A stretch of 64,000 nucleotides of DNA from Caulochytrium protostelioides (GCA_003615045.1 ML014180.1:25274-89273); one strand, 5' to 3'; shown: positions 1 through 9,847, counted from the stretch's first letter. Numbers and translations: made by a program. The notes: generated from the sequence alone by a model not told the origin.

Positions 1-330
1 ACGTCCTCGGACGCGCCCGACGCGCGTTCGCCCGCATCGACTCCTGCCGCGCCCGCCCCGTCCGCGGCCCCGGCTCATGGCGCTTTGCCGGTCAAGCGCC
101 CTCTGGCCGAGACCACGTCGGACGCTACCCCGTTGATGCCGTTGGAGGCAGGCGGCGTCGGTGGTCTCCTCGTCGCAAGCGATGTCTCGCGCGATGGCGA
201 CGAGCCGCTCGCGCAGCGACTGAAACAGGCGCCGCACGCGCCCGACGCGGAGGCCCGGCCGACGGCCGCGCCCGGGCGGACCGTCGGCGCGATGGCCGAA
301 CCTGTGGGCGCCGGTAACGCCGTTTCCTAG
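1..330 (+). CDS. 3' end of an unidentified gene (C-terminal fragment)
   Basis: An open frame enters from the left edge in frame 1 and runs to a TAG at 328-330. About 109 codons are visible. The residues are rich in Ala, Pro, Asp and Gly and contain no recognisable domain, so this looks like the disordered C-terminal tail of a protein whose body lies outside the window. A more AT-rich stretch follows (about 380-430), as expected for a 3' untranslated region. The identity cannot be determined from this fragment. The frame could also be open by chance in such GC-rich DNA. Confidence 0.4.
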   Translation, partial: TSSDAPDARSPASTPAAPAPSAAPAHGALPVKRPLAETTSDATPLMPLEAGGVGGLLVASDVSRDGDEPLAQRLKQAPHAPDAEARPTAAPGRTVGAMAEPVGAGNAVS

Positions 331-466
331 CGTCTGCCTCCCCCTGCCGCCGCATCCACCGTCGACAGGCTCGGCTTGATCAACTTCACTTAACTTATTC
401 GTGGGTGTGTGAGTATGAATAGAATGCAGCACCTGAAATGATCGACCACATCCCCTCAATCGCCGA

Positions 467-1417
467 TCATGGGGGCGATGAGGGCGGCGGCAGGTACAGC
501 ACGGGGGGCGGGGGCCCCGGAGCCGAGGGCGGCGGCGGCGGCGGCGGCGGCGGCATCGCGACCGATGCTGGCCCCGCTCTGGGCGAAAAGGCGCCGTCAG
601 ACGACGCGAAGGGCTGGCGGCCATCACGGAGCAGCCCAAACACCGCGCGCACGTCGTCGTCCGCTTCCGCATCCGCATCGGCGTCCGCGTCCGCATCGTT
701 TCCGCGATCTCCCCGCACGTGCATACGCATATGCGGCGGAACGAAGGGGTATCCAGGGTGCCACGTGCCGCGTGCCGTGGCCTCCGGGTGGCGCCGGCGC
801 TCCTGGATCTGATCCCACCGCGTCATATTGGCGTGCAGGATGAACCCGAACATGAGGCCCGTCACGAGGAAGAGGACGGCCGAGCGCGCGCTCAGGCCGT
901 CGGACGGCGACGACGACGTAGACGAAGACGACGCCGTCCGCGGGTAGAAGGGATGTTGCCCGTAGGCTGCATAAGGGTTAGCGTAGTCGTTGCTGCCGCT
1001 GTTGTCGGCGCGACCGCGGGTAAAGCCGCTCGGACCGCGGGTGAAGGGCCCGGTGCCGCCCCATGACGTCGTCGATGCCGCCGACGGTTGCCGACGCCAC
1101 GCAGCGGCGCGCGCGGGATCCGAGAGGATCTGATAGGCTTTGACGCAGTCCAGGAAGGCCTGGCGCTGCGCGGGCGTCTGGATCCCGCCATGACGGTCCG
1201 GGTGGAGGTGGAAGATGGTGGCGTAGTATGCGCGCTTGACAGCATCGGGCGACGGCGACGGCGTCCGCGGAAGCTTCAGCGTCGTATAGGGATCAAAGTC
1301 GGTGTCGCGGCCGTCCGCGGTGCGCGTGCTGGCGTGGCGCAGCAGCACTGTGCGGAGCGGTGTCCACGCGGCGTCGATGCCCCGACGCCGCCAGCAGATA
1401 GCGGGCCGCGACCGCAT
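467..1417 (-). CDS. Mitochondrial-type J-domain (DnaJ) protein with one C-terminal membrane segment
   Basis: Predicted 316-residue co-chaperone. The first 35 residues are Arg-rich, lack acidic residues until about residue 35, and resemble a mitochondrial presequence. A J domain follows (about 41-105) with the HPD signature at 72-74, which in this family stimulates Hsp70 ATPase. After a Gly/Ser/Phe linker comes one hydrophobic segment (about 179-197). The tail holds an Asp-Ala run and a polyproline run encoded by (GGC)n. The order presequence, J domain, single late membrane span resembles animal DNAJC4/DNAJC30, which act at the mitochondrial inner membrane, so an Hsp70 partner in the matrix is likely. 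The frame is open upstream to an ATG at 1597, but the ATG at 1417 was chosen because it directly precedes the presequence-like stretch. The J domain is certain; the localisation is inferred. Confidence 0.75.
   Translation of the reverse strand: MRSRPAICWRRRGIDAAWTPLRTVLLRHASTRTADGRDTDFDPYTTLKLPRTPSPSPDAVKRAYYATIFHLHPDRHGGIQTPAQRQAFLDCVKAYQILSDPARAAAWRRQPSAASTTSWGGTGPFTRGPSGFTRGRADNSGSNDYANPYAAYGQHPFYPRTASSSSTSSSPSDGLSARSAVLFLVTGLMFGFILHANMTRWDQIQERRRHPEATARGTWHPGYPFVPPHMRMHVRGDRGNDADADADADAEADDDVRAVFGLLRDGRQPFASSDGAFSPRAGPASVAMPPPPPPPPPSAPGPPPPVLYLPPPSSPP
528..554. repeat. (GGC)n trinucleotide run, polyproline tail of the J protein
   Basis: Nine consecutive GGC units on the + strand, read as CCG/GCC on the minus strand. 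They encode the proline run near the C-terminus of the J protein. Confidence 0.85.
657..700. repeat. Imperfect (TCCGCA)n hexamer array in the J-protein gene
   Basis: About seven imperfect copies of a hexamer. Read on the minus strand they give the alternating Asp-Ala run in the C-terminal tail of the J protein. Confidence 0.75.
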
Positions 1418-1910
1418 CGTGGAAGGAGACGTTCTGCGGTGACCGCGGATCAAACAAGGACGGCCGAAGAGAGCGGTCCGCTGGGGCCATACGACAACGA
1501 CGACGACGGCCACAGTCCGATCATGCCGCACCGTCCTCCGGTATTTATCTTGTGCGGGACGGATCTCATGCAGTCGCACGACTCTATCGCCGATCATACT
1601 CCGTCGGCATTGTCCATGATGAGGTCATTGGGCGCGACGCCTCCCGGCCAGCGCCACAGAAACGAAACGGTGGGGATCGGTTCCGCTGAATGCCGACAGC
1701 AGGGACCCCCTTTTGTCTGGGCGACGTCGGGGGCAGAGCAGGAGACCACGACGCAGGAGCCTCTCGCCGGTTGCCTTCAGACAGTAAAGACCACCCGTCT
1801 GGCATAGCGCTCGTCAGCGGATCAGCGTGATCAACTGTTTCGACGGGAGAGGGCGCATCGACAAACGATCGGTGGGTGATGGAGCTTGCGTGCACCGATG
1901 GCCGCGGATA
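1418..1910. other. Intergenic: 5' flank of the J-protein gene and 3' flank of RAD14
   Basis: No supported gene. The first part could hold an N-terminal extension of the J protein (open in frame up to the ATG at 1597). The rest is unremarkable sequence between two genes that are both on the minus strand. Confidence 0.5.
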
Positions 1911-3017
1911 TCAGAACTTTTCGTAGCGCTGGGTCATCCCACACGTCGTGCACGTCTTGACGTACTCGTCGGCGTCGGCGTCATAGACTTCCGGCCCGTA
2001 CGCATGCGTGTGCTCATCGCGGGTGACCTGCCACGCGCTAGTCTGGGTGCGCTGCCGCAGTTCCTTCAGCCGCTGAGCCGTCTTCTTCTGCTTGCGGCGC
2101 TGCGTCTCGGCCTGGCGTCGCGCAAACTCGGCATCCAGGGCTACGGGGCTACCCCACTTCTCCCACGCAAAGGCCTCCACGTGCGAGCGCATAAAGAGAA
2201 ACATGGACGACCACGTCGACTTGTGAGGATTCGGTTTCTCCCAGACCGGCATGCGCGTGCGGTCCTGCAGCTCCGACTCGGTGAGCAGGTAGTCCGCCTT
2301 GCACTCGGTCTTGGTCAGCAGCCCGTAGATTTCGGGCTTGGCCGTGCGACACCCGCGGCACACGAGCACATCAAAGAATCGGTGGTACTGTTGGTCGATA
2401 TCGATCGACTGGCAGTCGCGGCAGCGCGGGATCTGGTCGAGCGCGTCCAGGTCGAGGTCGCGCTCTTCAAGTGGCTTATACTTGTCGTCCAGGGTCGCCC
2501 GTTCGGCCGCGAGCCGAGCCTTCTTTTGCGCGCGCTGCTGCGCCTCGGGCGACGAGTCCGCCGCGTCGTCAGGGTCGTCGAACAGAAACCCGCCGCGCGA
2601 GTCGGCAAGCTTGCCCATGTCGTACTCGGCATACGTCAGATCGACTTCGCCCGGCTGGGTCGACCGGCCAGGGCGCTTGCCGCTCCCTGGCGCCACGGCG
2701 GCGGCCGCCGGCGCGGGCGTCGAGGCGGGTCGGGACCCACCACCGCCGTCGCCGCCGCCTGATTCGCGTTGCAGCACGGCCAGCTGCGACTCGCGGTAAC
2801 GTTTGAGAACGGCAGCACGGGCCGCCGCATCGGCCGCAGCTTGGCGGCTGGGCTCCGACGGCGGATGCGGCGACGACGGCGACGGCTCTGCCGTTTGGGG
2901 CGCCGTGGCCGTGGCCGTGGCCGTGGCCGTGGCCGTGGCCTCGCGGCCTGCATCGGCGGCGCCGGCCGCAGGCATCGTCCGTACTGCGGGTGTCGAGACG
3001 GCCATGACGGCACACAT
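1911..3017 (-). CDS. RAD14: DNA damage recognition protein RAD14/XPA
   Basis: 368-residue homologue of XPA/Rad14, the nucleotide-excision-repair factor that verifies damage and binds RPA, TFIIH and ERCC1. The zinc finger is C199-x2-C202-x17-C220-x2-C223, the exact XPA spacing. It is followed by the XPA DNA-binding domain, containing LLTKTECKADYLLTESEL (about 233-250) and the MPVWEKPNPHKSTWSSMFLF stretch (about 256-275). The first 120 residues are low complexity, with an alternating Ala-Thr run (about 27-39) encoded by a hexamer repeat. A CxxC pair near the C-terminus (CTTCGM) is also visible. A second ATG lies four codons downstream of the chosen start. No introns are visible. The gene is divergent from the glutaminyl cyclase gene, about 850 bases away. 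Assignment is firm for the domain; the exact start is less certain. Confidence 0.92.
   Translation of the reverse strand: MCAVMAVSTPAVRTMPAAGAADAGREATATATATATATAPQTAEPSPSSPHPPSEPSRQAAADAAARAAVLKRYRESQLAVLQRESGGGDGGGGSRPASTPAPAAAAVAPGSGKRPGRSTQPGEVDLTYAEYDMGKLADSRGGFLFDDPDDAADSSPEAQQRAQKKARLAAERATLDDKYKPLEERDLDLDALDQIPRCRDCQSIDIDQQYHRFFDVLVCRGCRTAKPEIYGLLTKTECKADYLLTESELQDRTRMPVWEKPNPHKSTWSSMFLFMRSHVEAFAWEKWGSPVALDAEFARRQAETQRRKQKKTAQRLKELRQRTQTSAWQVTRDEHTHAYGPEVYDADADEYVKTCTTCGMTQRYEKF
2903..2942. repeat. (GTGGCC)n hexamer array in RAD14
   Basis: About six tandem copies of GTGGCC on the + strand. On the minus strand they encode the alternating Ala-Thr run in the N-terminus of RAD14. Confidence 0.85.
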
Positions 3018-3866
3018 CGGCGGTCGGCAAGCAGGCGAAAAGCAGCGACAACGGCAGCGTCACGTCGGGAGCAACGACGGCAATGACGGGTGGCTACCGG
3101 GCGCGATCGACAGGGTCGCAGCACGGCGAACGCGGTCGGACGATCCATCGAATCCTCGAAGTCCCCGCGAATGCATCTGGGGAGCGATGCCACGTGTCAG
3201 CGTCGATCGGCCGACGGTCCAGCTCCGTCGAGCCGCACGATGGGCCGATGGCCGCTCGGTGACCTGGTCCCGAACATGGCGGGGAACGTGGTCAGAGTGT
3301 GGTCGGCGACGGCGGCGACAAGCATGCCGGTGGCGGTCGGAGCAGCGCCGATGCGGATGCGGCGCCGACTGGGGCGCCGACGGCCTTCGATTCGATGGGG
3401 GCCACGCTGCTTGAAACCCATCGTCCGTCACGCTCCCCCAGCCCAGCCCAGCCCAGCCCAGCCCAGCTCCGTCCAGCCGCTGACCCGGCCCCAGTTGCTC
3501 CCCGCGCACGGACGACGGCGCCATGCGCCAACCTCCCATGGCCGCGTGCGATGCGCGGTCGCCCTCGATGAACTCGCTCCTCGCTGCACTCCATGGTCGC
3601 CGTCCTGGCCACGGGCAGAAGAGGCGCGGCAGGGGACTCCGAGGCATCCTGAAGATCATCTGCTCGCCGCACGCTCACGTGGCCAGCCAGCCAGTCCTGT
3701 CGGCGATCACGACCCCTCGACTCGTTGCCGCGATCTGTCGTGCGCTTCCCATCCGCCATGGCCGCTGGCTGTCGACTCCGCGCGCGATCTCTCGACTCGT
3801 ACTTCGGCGGACCTCGCCGAGACGCATTGACTGCGGCCGCCCACGGGCCTTTCCCCCGCGACAGCC
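3018..3866. promoter_or_regulatory. Divergent intergenic region between RAD14 and the glutaminyl cyclase gene
   Basis: About 850 bases separate two divergently transcribed starts, so both promoters should lie here. It holds a CCCAG pentamer array (about 3435-3466) and otherwise no gene or clear core-promoter motif. Confidence 0.45.
3435..3466. repeat. (CCCAG)n pentamer array
   Basis: Six near-perfect tandem CCCAG units in the divergent RAD14/QC intergenic region. Non-coding in any supported gene. Confidence 0.85.
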
Positions 3867-5063
3867 ATGGCGTGCCGAGACGCCGCTGAAGAGAGCCGGA
3901 TGCCGCTCGCGGCGGCGTCCCGCGCGAGCGCCCGGCGCGTCCCAGCCCAGCCGCTCTTGCGACTCATACTCGTGGTGCTGCTCGCGGTGCTGGCGCTGGG
4001 CGCGTGCGGCGCGGGCCGGCATGCTGACGCGGCGCTGCTCGCCGAGGCCCGCCAGGTGCACCCGCGGTTCCACGCCGCCTCGCCGCTCCAGCTCCATGCC
4101 ATCGCGAACCTCACGGACCCCGGCGACGTGGCGGTCGGCGGCCCCGTGCTGAGCGCGTTCATGAAGGAGCGGGTCGTCGGATCCGACAACCATCGCGCGG
4201 TCCAGCGCTATCTGCGCGAGACCATCGGGCAAGCCCTCGGGTGGGACGTCGAGGAAGACGTGTTCGAGGCCGAGACGCCGCTCGGCAAGCGGACTTTCAC
4301 GAACCTCGTCTTTACACACCGCCCGAACGCCCTGCACCGCATCGTCGTGGCGGCCCATGTCGACTCGAAGATCTTCCCCGGCGAGGCGTTTATTGGCGCG
4401 ACCGACTCCGCCGTGCCGTGCGCGATGCTCGTGGATCTGGCCCGCGCGGTGCATCGCGCCGGCGCCGACATCGGCAGCGACGAGACGCCGTTGACGACGG
4501 TGCAGCTTGCCTTTTTCGACGGCGAGGAAGCCTTTGTATCGTGGTCTGACACCGACTCTATCTACGGCGCGCGGCACCTTGTCGATGCGTGGCAGGCCCG
4601 CGCAACCGTGAACGCGCTCGGCCAGAGCACCAACTATCTGCAGACCATCGACGTGCTGGTGCTGCTGGACCTGATCGGCCACGCCGACCCGGTGTTTTAC
4701 GACACCCAGTTCCAGCATACCGCGTGGTTCTGGAACGAGCTGGTCTCGGCCGAGGCCCGGCTCGCCAACGCCGGCTTGCTCTCGGCGCCGCATGTCCAGG
4801 CCATGAGCCAGCAGGGGCGCGTCTACTTTCACGAGGGCGTGCATCTCCTTTCGCACAACCCTATCGCCGACGACCACCTCCCGTTCGTCCGCGCCGGCGT
4901 GCCCGTGGTGCACATGATCCCACAGCCGTTCCCACCGGTCTGGCACACTCTGGCCGACAACGCCGATGCGGTCTCTGACCCCGTGGTCCGCGACCTTAAT
5001 CTCATCGTCCGCACCGCCGTCCTCGAGTACGTCGGGCTCTTGCCGCAGGACCTGTCGTCCTAA
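3867..5063 (+). CDS. Glutaminyl-peptide cyclotransferase (M28-type glutaminyl cyclase)
   Basis: 398-residue member of the animal/fungal-type zinc glutaminyl cyclases, which convert N-terminal Gln or Glu to pyroglutamate in the secretory pathway. A signal peptide or signal anchor covers about residues 28-48; the ATG at residue 12 (position 3900) would give a more typical leader and is an equally good start. Family motifs are AAHVDSK (162-168), GATDSA with zinc ligand D180, FFDGEEAF with catalytic E220 and zinc ligand E221, LLDLIG with the candidate catalytic D268, DDHLPF (335-340) and WHTLADN with zinc ligand H360. All expected ligands are present, so the enzyme should be active. Length matches the family. 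No introns are visible. Confidence 0.93.
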   Translation: MACRDAAEESRMPLAAASRASARRVPAQPLLRLILVVLLAVLALGACGAGRHADAALLAEARQVHPRFHAASPLQLHAIANLTDPGDVAVGGPVLSAFMKERVVGSDNHRAVQRYLRETIGQALGWDVEEDVFEAETPLGKRTFTNLVFTHRPNALHRIVVAAHVDSKIFPGEAFIGATDSAVPCAMLVDLARAVHRAGADIGSDETPLTTVQLAFFDGEEAFVSWSDTDSIYGARHLVDAWQARATVNALGQSTNYLQTIDVLVLLDLIGHADPVFYDTQFQHTAWFWNELVSAEARLANAGLLSAPHVQAMSQQGRVYFHEGVHLLSHNPIADDHLPFVRAGVPVVHMIPQPFPPVWHTLADNADAVSDPVVRDLNLIVRTAVLEYVGLLPQDLSS

Positions 5064-6182
5064 TACGAACGTCCGCCTCGGAAACCTCAAGCCGCCACTG
5101 CTGGCATTGGGCTTTGTATGCGCCGCATGGCCCATGGGCGGGGGTGCTCTTCGGATCCGGTGGGATCAGGAAATCATGGGAGATCGGCGGGGCGATGACC
5201 GAGCTGTCGGAGAGACAGAGCCGGTGCCGACGGGAAGAGAGAAGGGGTCGGCGATCCCGGCAGTGGAGGTGGGGGCCCGAGAAGGGGGAGGCTCCGCCAA
5301 GCAGGTGGCGGGGTGAGATAGTCGCAGGTGAAACATCATGTGGCGTCACGCCTCGCCGCATCGTCGTCGGCGTCAACGTCGACGCGGAGGTGAGCGACGC
5401 TCCCGACGTCCGGGCATCAACAACGTCCGGCGGTCGTCGGCTGCTGGGGCAGCGGATCTGCGCCAAGCCGCGGTCGCGCGTGGATCGACCCGGAACGGCG
5501 AAGAGAACGAGGAGGGTAGAGCCGAGCGACGACCACGACGGCAGGCTCACCTGACATTCACGGAAGAATGTCGCAAAGACGGTGTGACAAAGCAATGGTA
5601 GCAATGGCGGCAGCGGCGGTAGCAGCGGCAGCAGCGGCAGCAACGGCAGGGTATCCCCCGGCAGGTCGCATCACGCACCATGCCGGCATGCGGCCCGGAA
5701 ACACGACGGGGAGAAAGAACGGGTCTCCTGCGGGCGGCCGTCGTGGCCTACCGCACGCATGCGCATCCACGTCTTGGCCAATGCCTACGGCGGCCGCGCA
5801 CGGCTCCCTCATCCTCCCCATCCCACGGGCGTCAGTGGCCTTCCCGCCCGGCGGCCGCAATCCGGGCCATCGGCTTTCCATCGCAACCCACCTGGCTATG
5901 GTTATGGCATGACCATGAGCACGCTGCCGCCGGCGCTGGCGTGACACGGCACAGGTATAAAGTCGGTATCAGGATGCATTGCGTCGATCCAGACGCGACA
6001 GTGGCCGTCCCCCCGCTGCGCTGGACGCCGCCGCGTGCTCCTCGTGCGTTTCTCGCTGCCCGCTGCGGCCTCATTGGTTCTCATATCGTCGCCGCCTTCG
6101 CTGATCTCCCGCGCCACCGTGCTGGTATTTGGCTGGCGCTGCGCTATTCCAGGACAATCTTCCACATCGTTGCGCGACCGCC
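5064..6182. other. Intergenic: no supported gene
   Basis: The 1.1 kb between the cyclase stop and the CIMIP2-like start contains only chance frames. A GCA/GCG trinucleotide-rich patch (about 5606-5655) is the only structure seen. The 3' end should hold the promoter of the CIMIP2-like gene. Confidence 0.5.
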
Positions 6183-6434
6183 ATGCCGGCGCCGTCTGTC
6201 TTCAGCCGGGTCCACGACACCGTCGGGCAGCTGGACCCGCTCCCGGGCTACACAGGCCATATCCCCCACGACCATCGCCTACGGTTCGGCACATCGTTCA
6301 CGAACGCCGTCAAGATCTCCCAGGACGTATTCCACAGCACCCAGCGCTGCGTCGGCAGCACCTCGCCACGCATCGCCGCCATCCACCAGGCCGCCGTCAA
6401 GCAGGGCATGACGCCGATCCGCCAACGTATCTAA
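6183..6434 (+). CDS. Small CIMIP2/FAM166-like protein (candidate ciliary microtubule inner protein)
   Basis: 83-residue protein starting MPAPSVFSRVHDTVGQ. Residues about 19-28 read LPGYTGHIP, followed by RFGTSF. This matches the signature of the CIMIP2/FAM166 (DUF2475) family: PGYxGHxP followed about five residues later by a G-x-(S/T)-(F/Y) turn. Members are microtubule inner proteins of ciliary doublets. Animal members are usually longer and often carry several motif copies; here there is one, so this may be a minimal version or one exon of a larger gene. The frame is open upstream to about 6129 without an ATG, and 6183 is the first ATG. Two AATAAA motifs lie about 235 bases downstream. The motif is seen directly; the axonemal role is inferred from the family and from the other ciliary genes nearby. 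Confidence 0.6.
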   Translation: MPAPSVFSRVHDTVGQLDPLPGYTGHIPHDHRLRFGTSFTNAVKISQDVFHSTQRCVGSTSPRIAAIHQAAVKQGMTPIRQRI

Positions 6435-7377
6435 GAGTTTCTTTTTTTTTCGTCGCATTGATTCATCGAGCCGATGCCATTGAGATTCGTGCAGCGGCGG
6501 ATGCCGAATCCATTCACAAGGAAGGAAGGGGCGTCGCCGATGCATCCGCGTCCACAGGACGGCGTGTGACCAGAGGACCCCAGCTCGGATGCGGCGGAGG
6601 GCCGATTACCGAGACGCGCTAAACTCCGCTCATTGCGACTGTTCGCGGCGGCCTTCCAAATAAGCCAAATAAACAAATAAAGTGGGGCGGCTACGTGATC
6701 GCCCGATGGCGAGGCGGCGGCGCACCCGGTGTCGTCGTTGCGCGGGGCGGATCGCCGCGCCATTGAGACGGGACGGAAGGAGCACGTGCTCTGTCGTGCG
6801 CGCCCTGACGACGCGCGAGGGTGTGGGTCGCGACGCGCGGGTCTCTGGCCGCGGGCCCCCGCGCGACGTCGGAGTTTACTGGGATGCCTGAGGCCGGGGC
6901 CGCCGAGACGGAGATCTCATCAGACGCCTCCGTCCTGCCCGCCAAGCGCCGTGCTTGGCAAAAACCCTGCGCGCGGTGACCCAGATCTGATACCCGTCGG
7001 CCACCCCATGGTTCTGCGATCATGGTTTCATGAGATTATTCAATTATTAAAAATTTTCTAGAAACCCGGAGACAAAAAGGGGCTCTGGCATGAAACGGGG
7101 CAGAAGGTGGCTACGAGAAGGGGTTGGCCATCGTCGTTCCAAATCGATGCCGCGCGTCCTCACCACGCAAATCGCCTTTGCATCTGTTCTATTCAATGCC
7201 CACCGTCTCTTGGTCTTTTCATCCCTGCATCCCCTCCTAATCGTCTGGATTAAACGGTTCGACGGGTTTGAGCATCAGCTTCTTTGCGATCAAGGGCAAA
7301 GCACCGCCGTCCCTGATTGCACCCCCACGCGTCGTCGTCACCGGCCGCGCCTCCCCCACTCCCCCGCTTCCGACGCC
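6435..7377. other. Intergenic between the CIMIP2-like gene and the SLC44 gene
   Basis: No gene supported. It contains a short pyrimidine tract just after the CIMIP2-like stop, tandem AATAAA motifs at 6668-6681, and an unusually AT-rich patch (about 7028-7064) likely near the SLC44 promoter. The SLC44 reading frame is open back to an ATG at 7090, but that extension has no family resemblance. Confidence 0.45.
6668..6681 (+). terminator. Candidate polyadenylation signals (two AATAAA hexamers)
   Basis: AATAAA at 6668-6673 and again at 6676-6681, in an A-rich patch about 235 bases after the CIMIP2-like stop codon. Such motifs are rare in this GC-rich DNA. Role as a poly(A) signal is inferred only. 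Confidence 0.35.
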
Positions 7378-9399
7378 ATGGGCGCACCACTCGATGCCAG
7401 CCCGGTCACGCCGGCGCGGCGGCGGGCCCGCGTCTTCTGCCACGACTTCCTCTGCTTGATCCTGTTCGCGGCCATGTGGGCGGGCATGATTGCGATCGGC
7501 ATCTTCGCCAACCGGTATGGCAATCGCGACCGCCTGCTCCATGGGTACGACTCGGAGGGCAACCTCTGCGGCTCGGGCGTCGGCGTCGACTCGACGCGCG
7601 ATCTTGCCGCCCAGCCGTATCTCTACTACTTCGGCGTCGAGCTTGACGGGTACCGCAAGTGCGTGGCGCAGTGTCCCACGGTGACGCTGGACATGGACAC
7701 GGTCGAGTGTGTGTATGACACGGCGGTCGGCGCGTCGCGAGCCGACAAGCTGGGTCAGGTCAACAGTCACGCGTGCGTGTACACGTATGCGAGCCAGCCG
7801 ATCTACCACCGCTGTGTGCCCTCGGTTATGGTTGATCTGCTGCAGGCTGCGACGGATAAGTCCTCGCTCGCCCAGCTCAGCGCCCAGCTCGAGGCGTTCA
7901 ACGGCGACGTGAGCGCCAACATGGGCGCCGACAACACGACCTCGCTGTTGGCCCAGGTGCTTTCGGGTGAGCTGAACGGGCGCGCGACGGCGGCGGCCGT
8001 CTTCCAGGACCTGTTTGCTTCGCTGTGGATTATCGTGGCCTGCTCGGGCATCGCGCTCGCGCTCGGCATGATCGTGCTGCTGCTCGTGCAGTGGTTCGGC
8101 GCCATCACGATCTGGACCGGCATGATCGCCGGCCTCGTCACGCTGTGGGGGCTCGGCGGCTTCCTGGCGTATAACTACTACCTCGTCTACGAGATGGGCC
8201 AAGCTATGATCCAGACCGGCTTCGAGCCAATCAACACGCTGGTGTACAACAAGAACCTGCTGCTGGCCTGCGCCATCTTTCTGACGGCATCGGCCGCCAT
8301 CCTCACCCTCGTGACCCTGCTGGTCCGCAAACACATCAACCTCGCCATGACGCTGATGGGCGTTGCGGCCCGCGCCCTGCGCGCGGTCCCCTTCATTGTC
8401 TTTTTCCCGCTGCTCAAATACCTGGCGCTCATGGCCCTTGTCGTGTGGTGCGTCTGGGTCTTTGCCCTGCTGAGCAGCTCGGGTACCGTCATCGCCGCCG
8501 AGCTCTCGGCCACCATCTCTGCTCAGACCGAGACGATTCCAGGTCACGCGTTCCAGGTCAACGCCGGGTATGGGTGGTTCCAGCTGTACTATGTGTTCGG
8601 GTTCCTCTGGACCTACAACTGGATCATTGCCATCTCCCAGACCACGATGGCCGGCGTCATGTCCAGCTGGTACTTTGCCCGTGACAAGTCGCTGTACCAG
8701 ACGCGCTTACCCGTGATGCGGTCGCTGGCGACCGTCCTCTGGTATCACCTGGGCTCGCTCGCCTTCGGGTCGCTGATTATCGCGCTCTTTGAGCTGATGC
8801 TTTACCTGCTCGGCGTGCTGCAGCACAAGCTTGAAAAGAGCCAGCTGTGGATCGCGAGTGTCGTGGTGCGCTGCATTAAGTGCTGCTGCGGCCTTCTGAC
8901 GAGCATTGTCAAACTGTTCAGCAAGAACGCATACATCGAGATTGCGATCTACGGATATGGGTTCGTCAAAGCCGCCCGCGTCGCCAGCTCGCTCATTGTG
9001 CGCAACATGATCCACCTCTCCGTTCTGACCACGGTCTCGGGCTTTGTGATCTTCCTGTGCAAGCTCATGATTGCGTGCGGCACGACGGTGGCGGGCCTCG
9101 GACTCCTCATGCATTACAACGGCCAGCAGCCCTGGTCGAACTACGCGGTGCCATTGGTCGTCATCTTCATCGTTTCGTATGTGATCGCCTCCGCCTTTTT
9201 GGCCATCTATGCCATCACGCTGAGCACCGTGTTCCTGTGCTTCTGCGAGGACTGCGAGCGCAACGACGGGTCGCCTGCGCGACCCTACTTTATGCCCGAG
9301 GCCCTGTTGCGCTACGTGCCGGCCAAGAAACAGGAGATGCCGCTGCCCATGATTGCCACGTCGGCACGCATCTCGCCCATCGATGCGCCCGTCTACTGA
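7378..9399 (+). CDS. Choline transporter-like protein (SLC44/CTL family, fungal Pns1 superfamily)
   Basis: 673-residue polytopic membrane protein. The N-terminus carries the family signature: a cytosolic Arg-rich stretch, CHDFLCLILF leading into membrane span 1 (about 21-43), then NRYGNRDRLLHGYDSEGNLCG (44-64), which closely follows the CTL consensus ending in D-G-x-D-x-x-G-N-x-C-G. A large extracytosolic loop with several cysteines and an N-T-T sequon precedes roughly nine further hydrophobic segments. The C-terminal third has the family motif YGxxFxxAARxA as YGYGFVKAARVASSL, and FLCFCEDCERNDGS near the end (typical CTL: FLCFxEDxExNDG). Family members transport choline or related organic cations at plasma or mitochondrial membranes; substrate here is inferred. 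The ATG at 7378 was preferred over an in-frame ATG at 7090 because it precedes the conserved N-terminus. Confidence 0.93.
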   Translation: MGAPLDASPVTPARRRARVFCHDFLCLILFAAMWAGMIAIGIFANRYGNRDRLLHGYDSEGNLCGSGVGVDSTRDLAAQPYLYYFGVELDGYRKCVAQCPTVTLDMDTVECVYDTAVGASRADKLGQVNSHACVYTYASQPIYHRCVPSVMVDLLQAATDKSSLAQLSAQLEAFNGDVSANMGADNTTSLLAQVLSGELNGRATAAAVFQDLFASLWIIVACSGIALALGMIVLLLVQWFGAITIWTGMIAGLVTLWGLGGFLAYNYYLVYEMGQAMIQTGFEPINTLVYNKNLLLACAIFLTASAAILTLVTLLVRKHINLAMTLMGVAARALRAVPFIVFFPLLKYLALMALVVWCVWVFALLSSSGTVIAAELSATISAQTETIPGHAFQVNAGYGWFQLYYVFGFLWTYNWIIAISQTTMAGVMSSWYFARDKSLYQTRLPVMRSLATVLWYHLGSLAFGSLIIALFELMLYLLGVLQHKLEKSQLWIASVVVRCIKCCCGLLTSIVKLFSKNAYIEIAIYGYGFVKAARVASSLIVRNMIHLSVLTTVSGFVIFLCKLMIACGTTVAGLGLLMHYNGQQPWSNYAVPLVVIFIVSYVIASAFLAIYAITLSTVFLCFCEDCERNDGSPARPYFMPEALLRYVPAKKQEMPLPMIATSARISPIDAPVY

Positions 9400-9847
9400 G
9401 TGGCATCCGTCCGAACCGGGCGCCGTCGTTCCTGTACCTCGTGTATCCCATCATCCCATCTGTATAAAGCCACAAAAACTCGTATCGCGCGATGAGCCGT
9501 CCCCAGTATCCGGTGTGATGGCCGTCGCCACCATGCCTCTCGGCCCCGGTCGGCGGGTCGATCATCGACGGCATGGCGCCTCCGAGCGGGAACAGCCGCC
9601 CTGGGGGTGGGGGCCCCACGGCCGACTGTGCCACCCCGGGAGCACAGGGCCCCGCGTTTGCGCCGCCTTCGCCGCGTCGGCGCGGGTGGCCGCCGGGGAC
9701 CGCCGAGAGCCGCGCCTCTCCGCCGACCCGTCCGCGTCCGGTGCTCGCTGCGTCTCCTCGAACTACGCGGCTGCAGCGGCATCGGCACGCCGCTGATCTG
9801 CGCCGTCCCGCAGCGCCGTCGCTACGAGCGTGCCCGCAGGGCCCGGC

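Noticed and set aside
7090-7377. 96-codon N-terminal extension of the SLC44 protein
   Set aside because: No family resemblance and AT-rich context. The ATG at 7378 directly precedes the conserved N-terminus.
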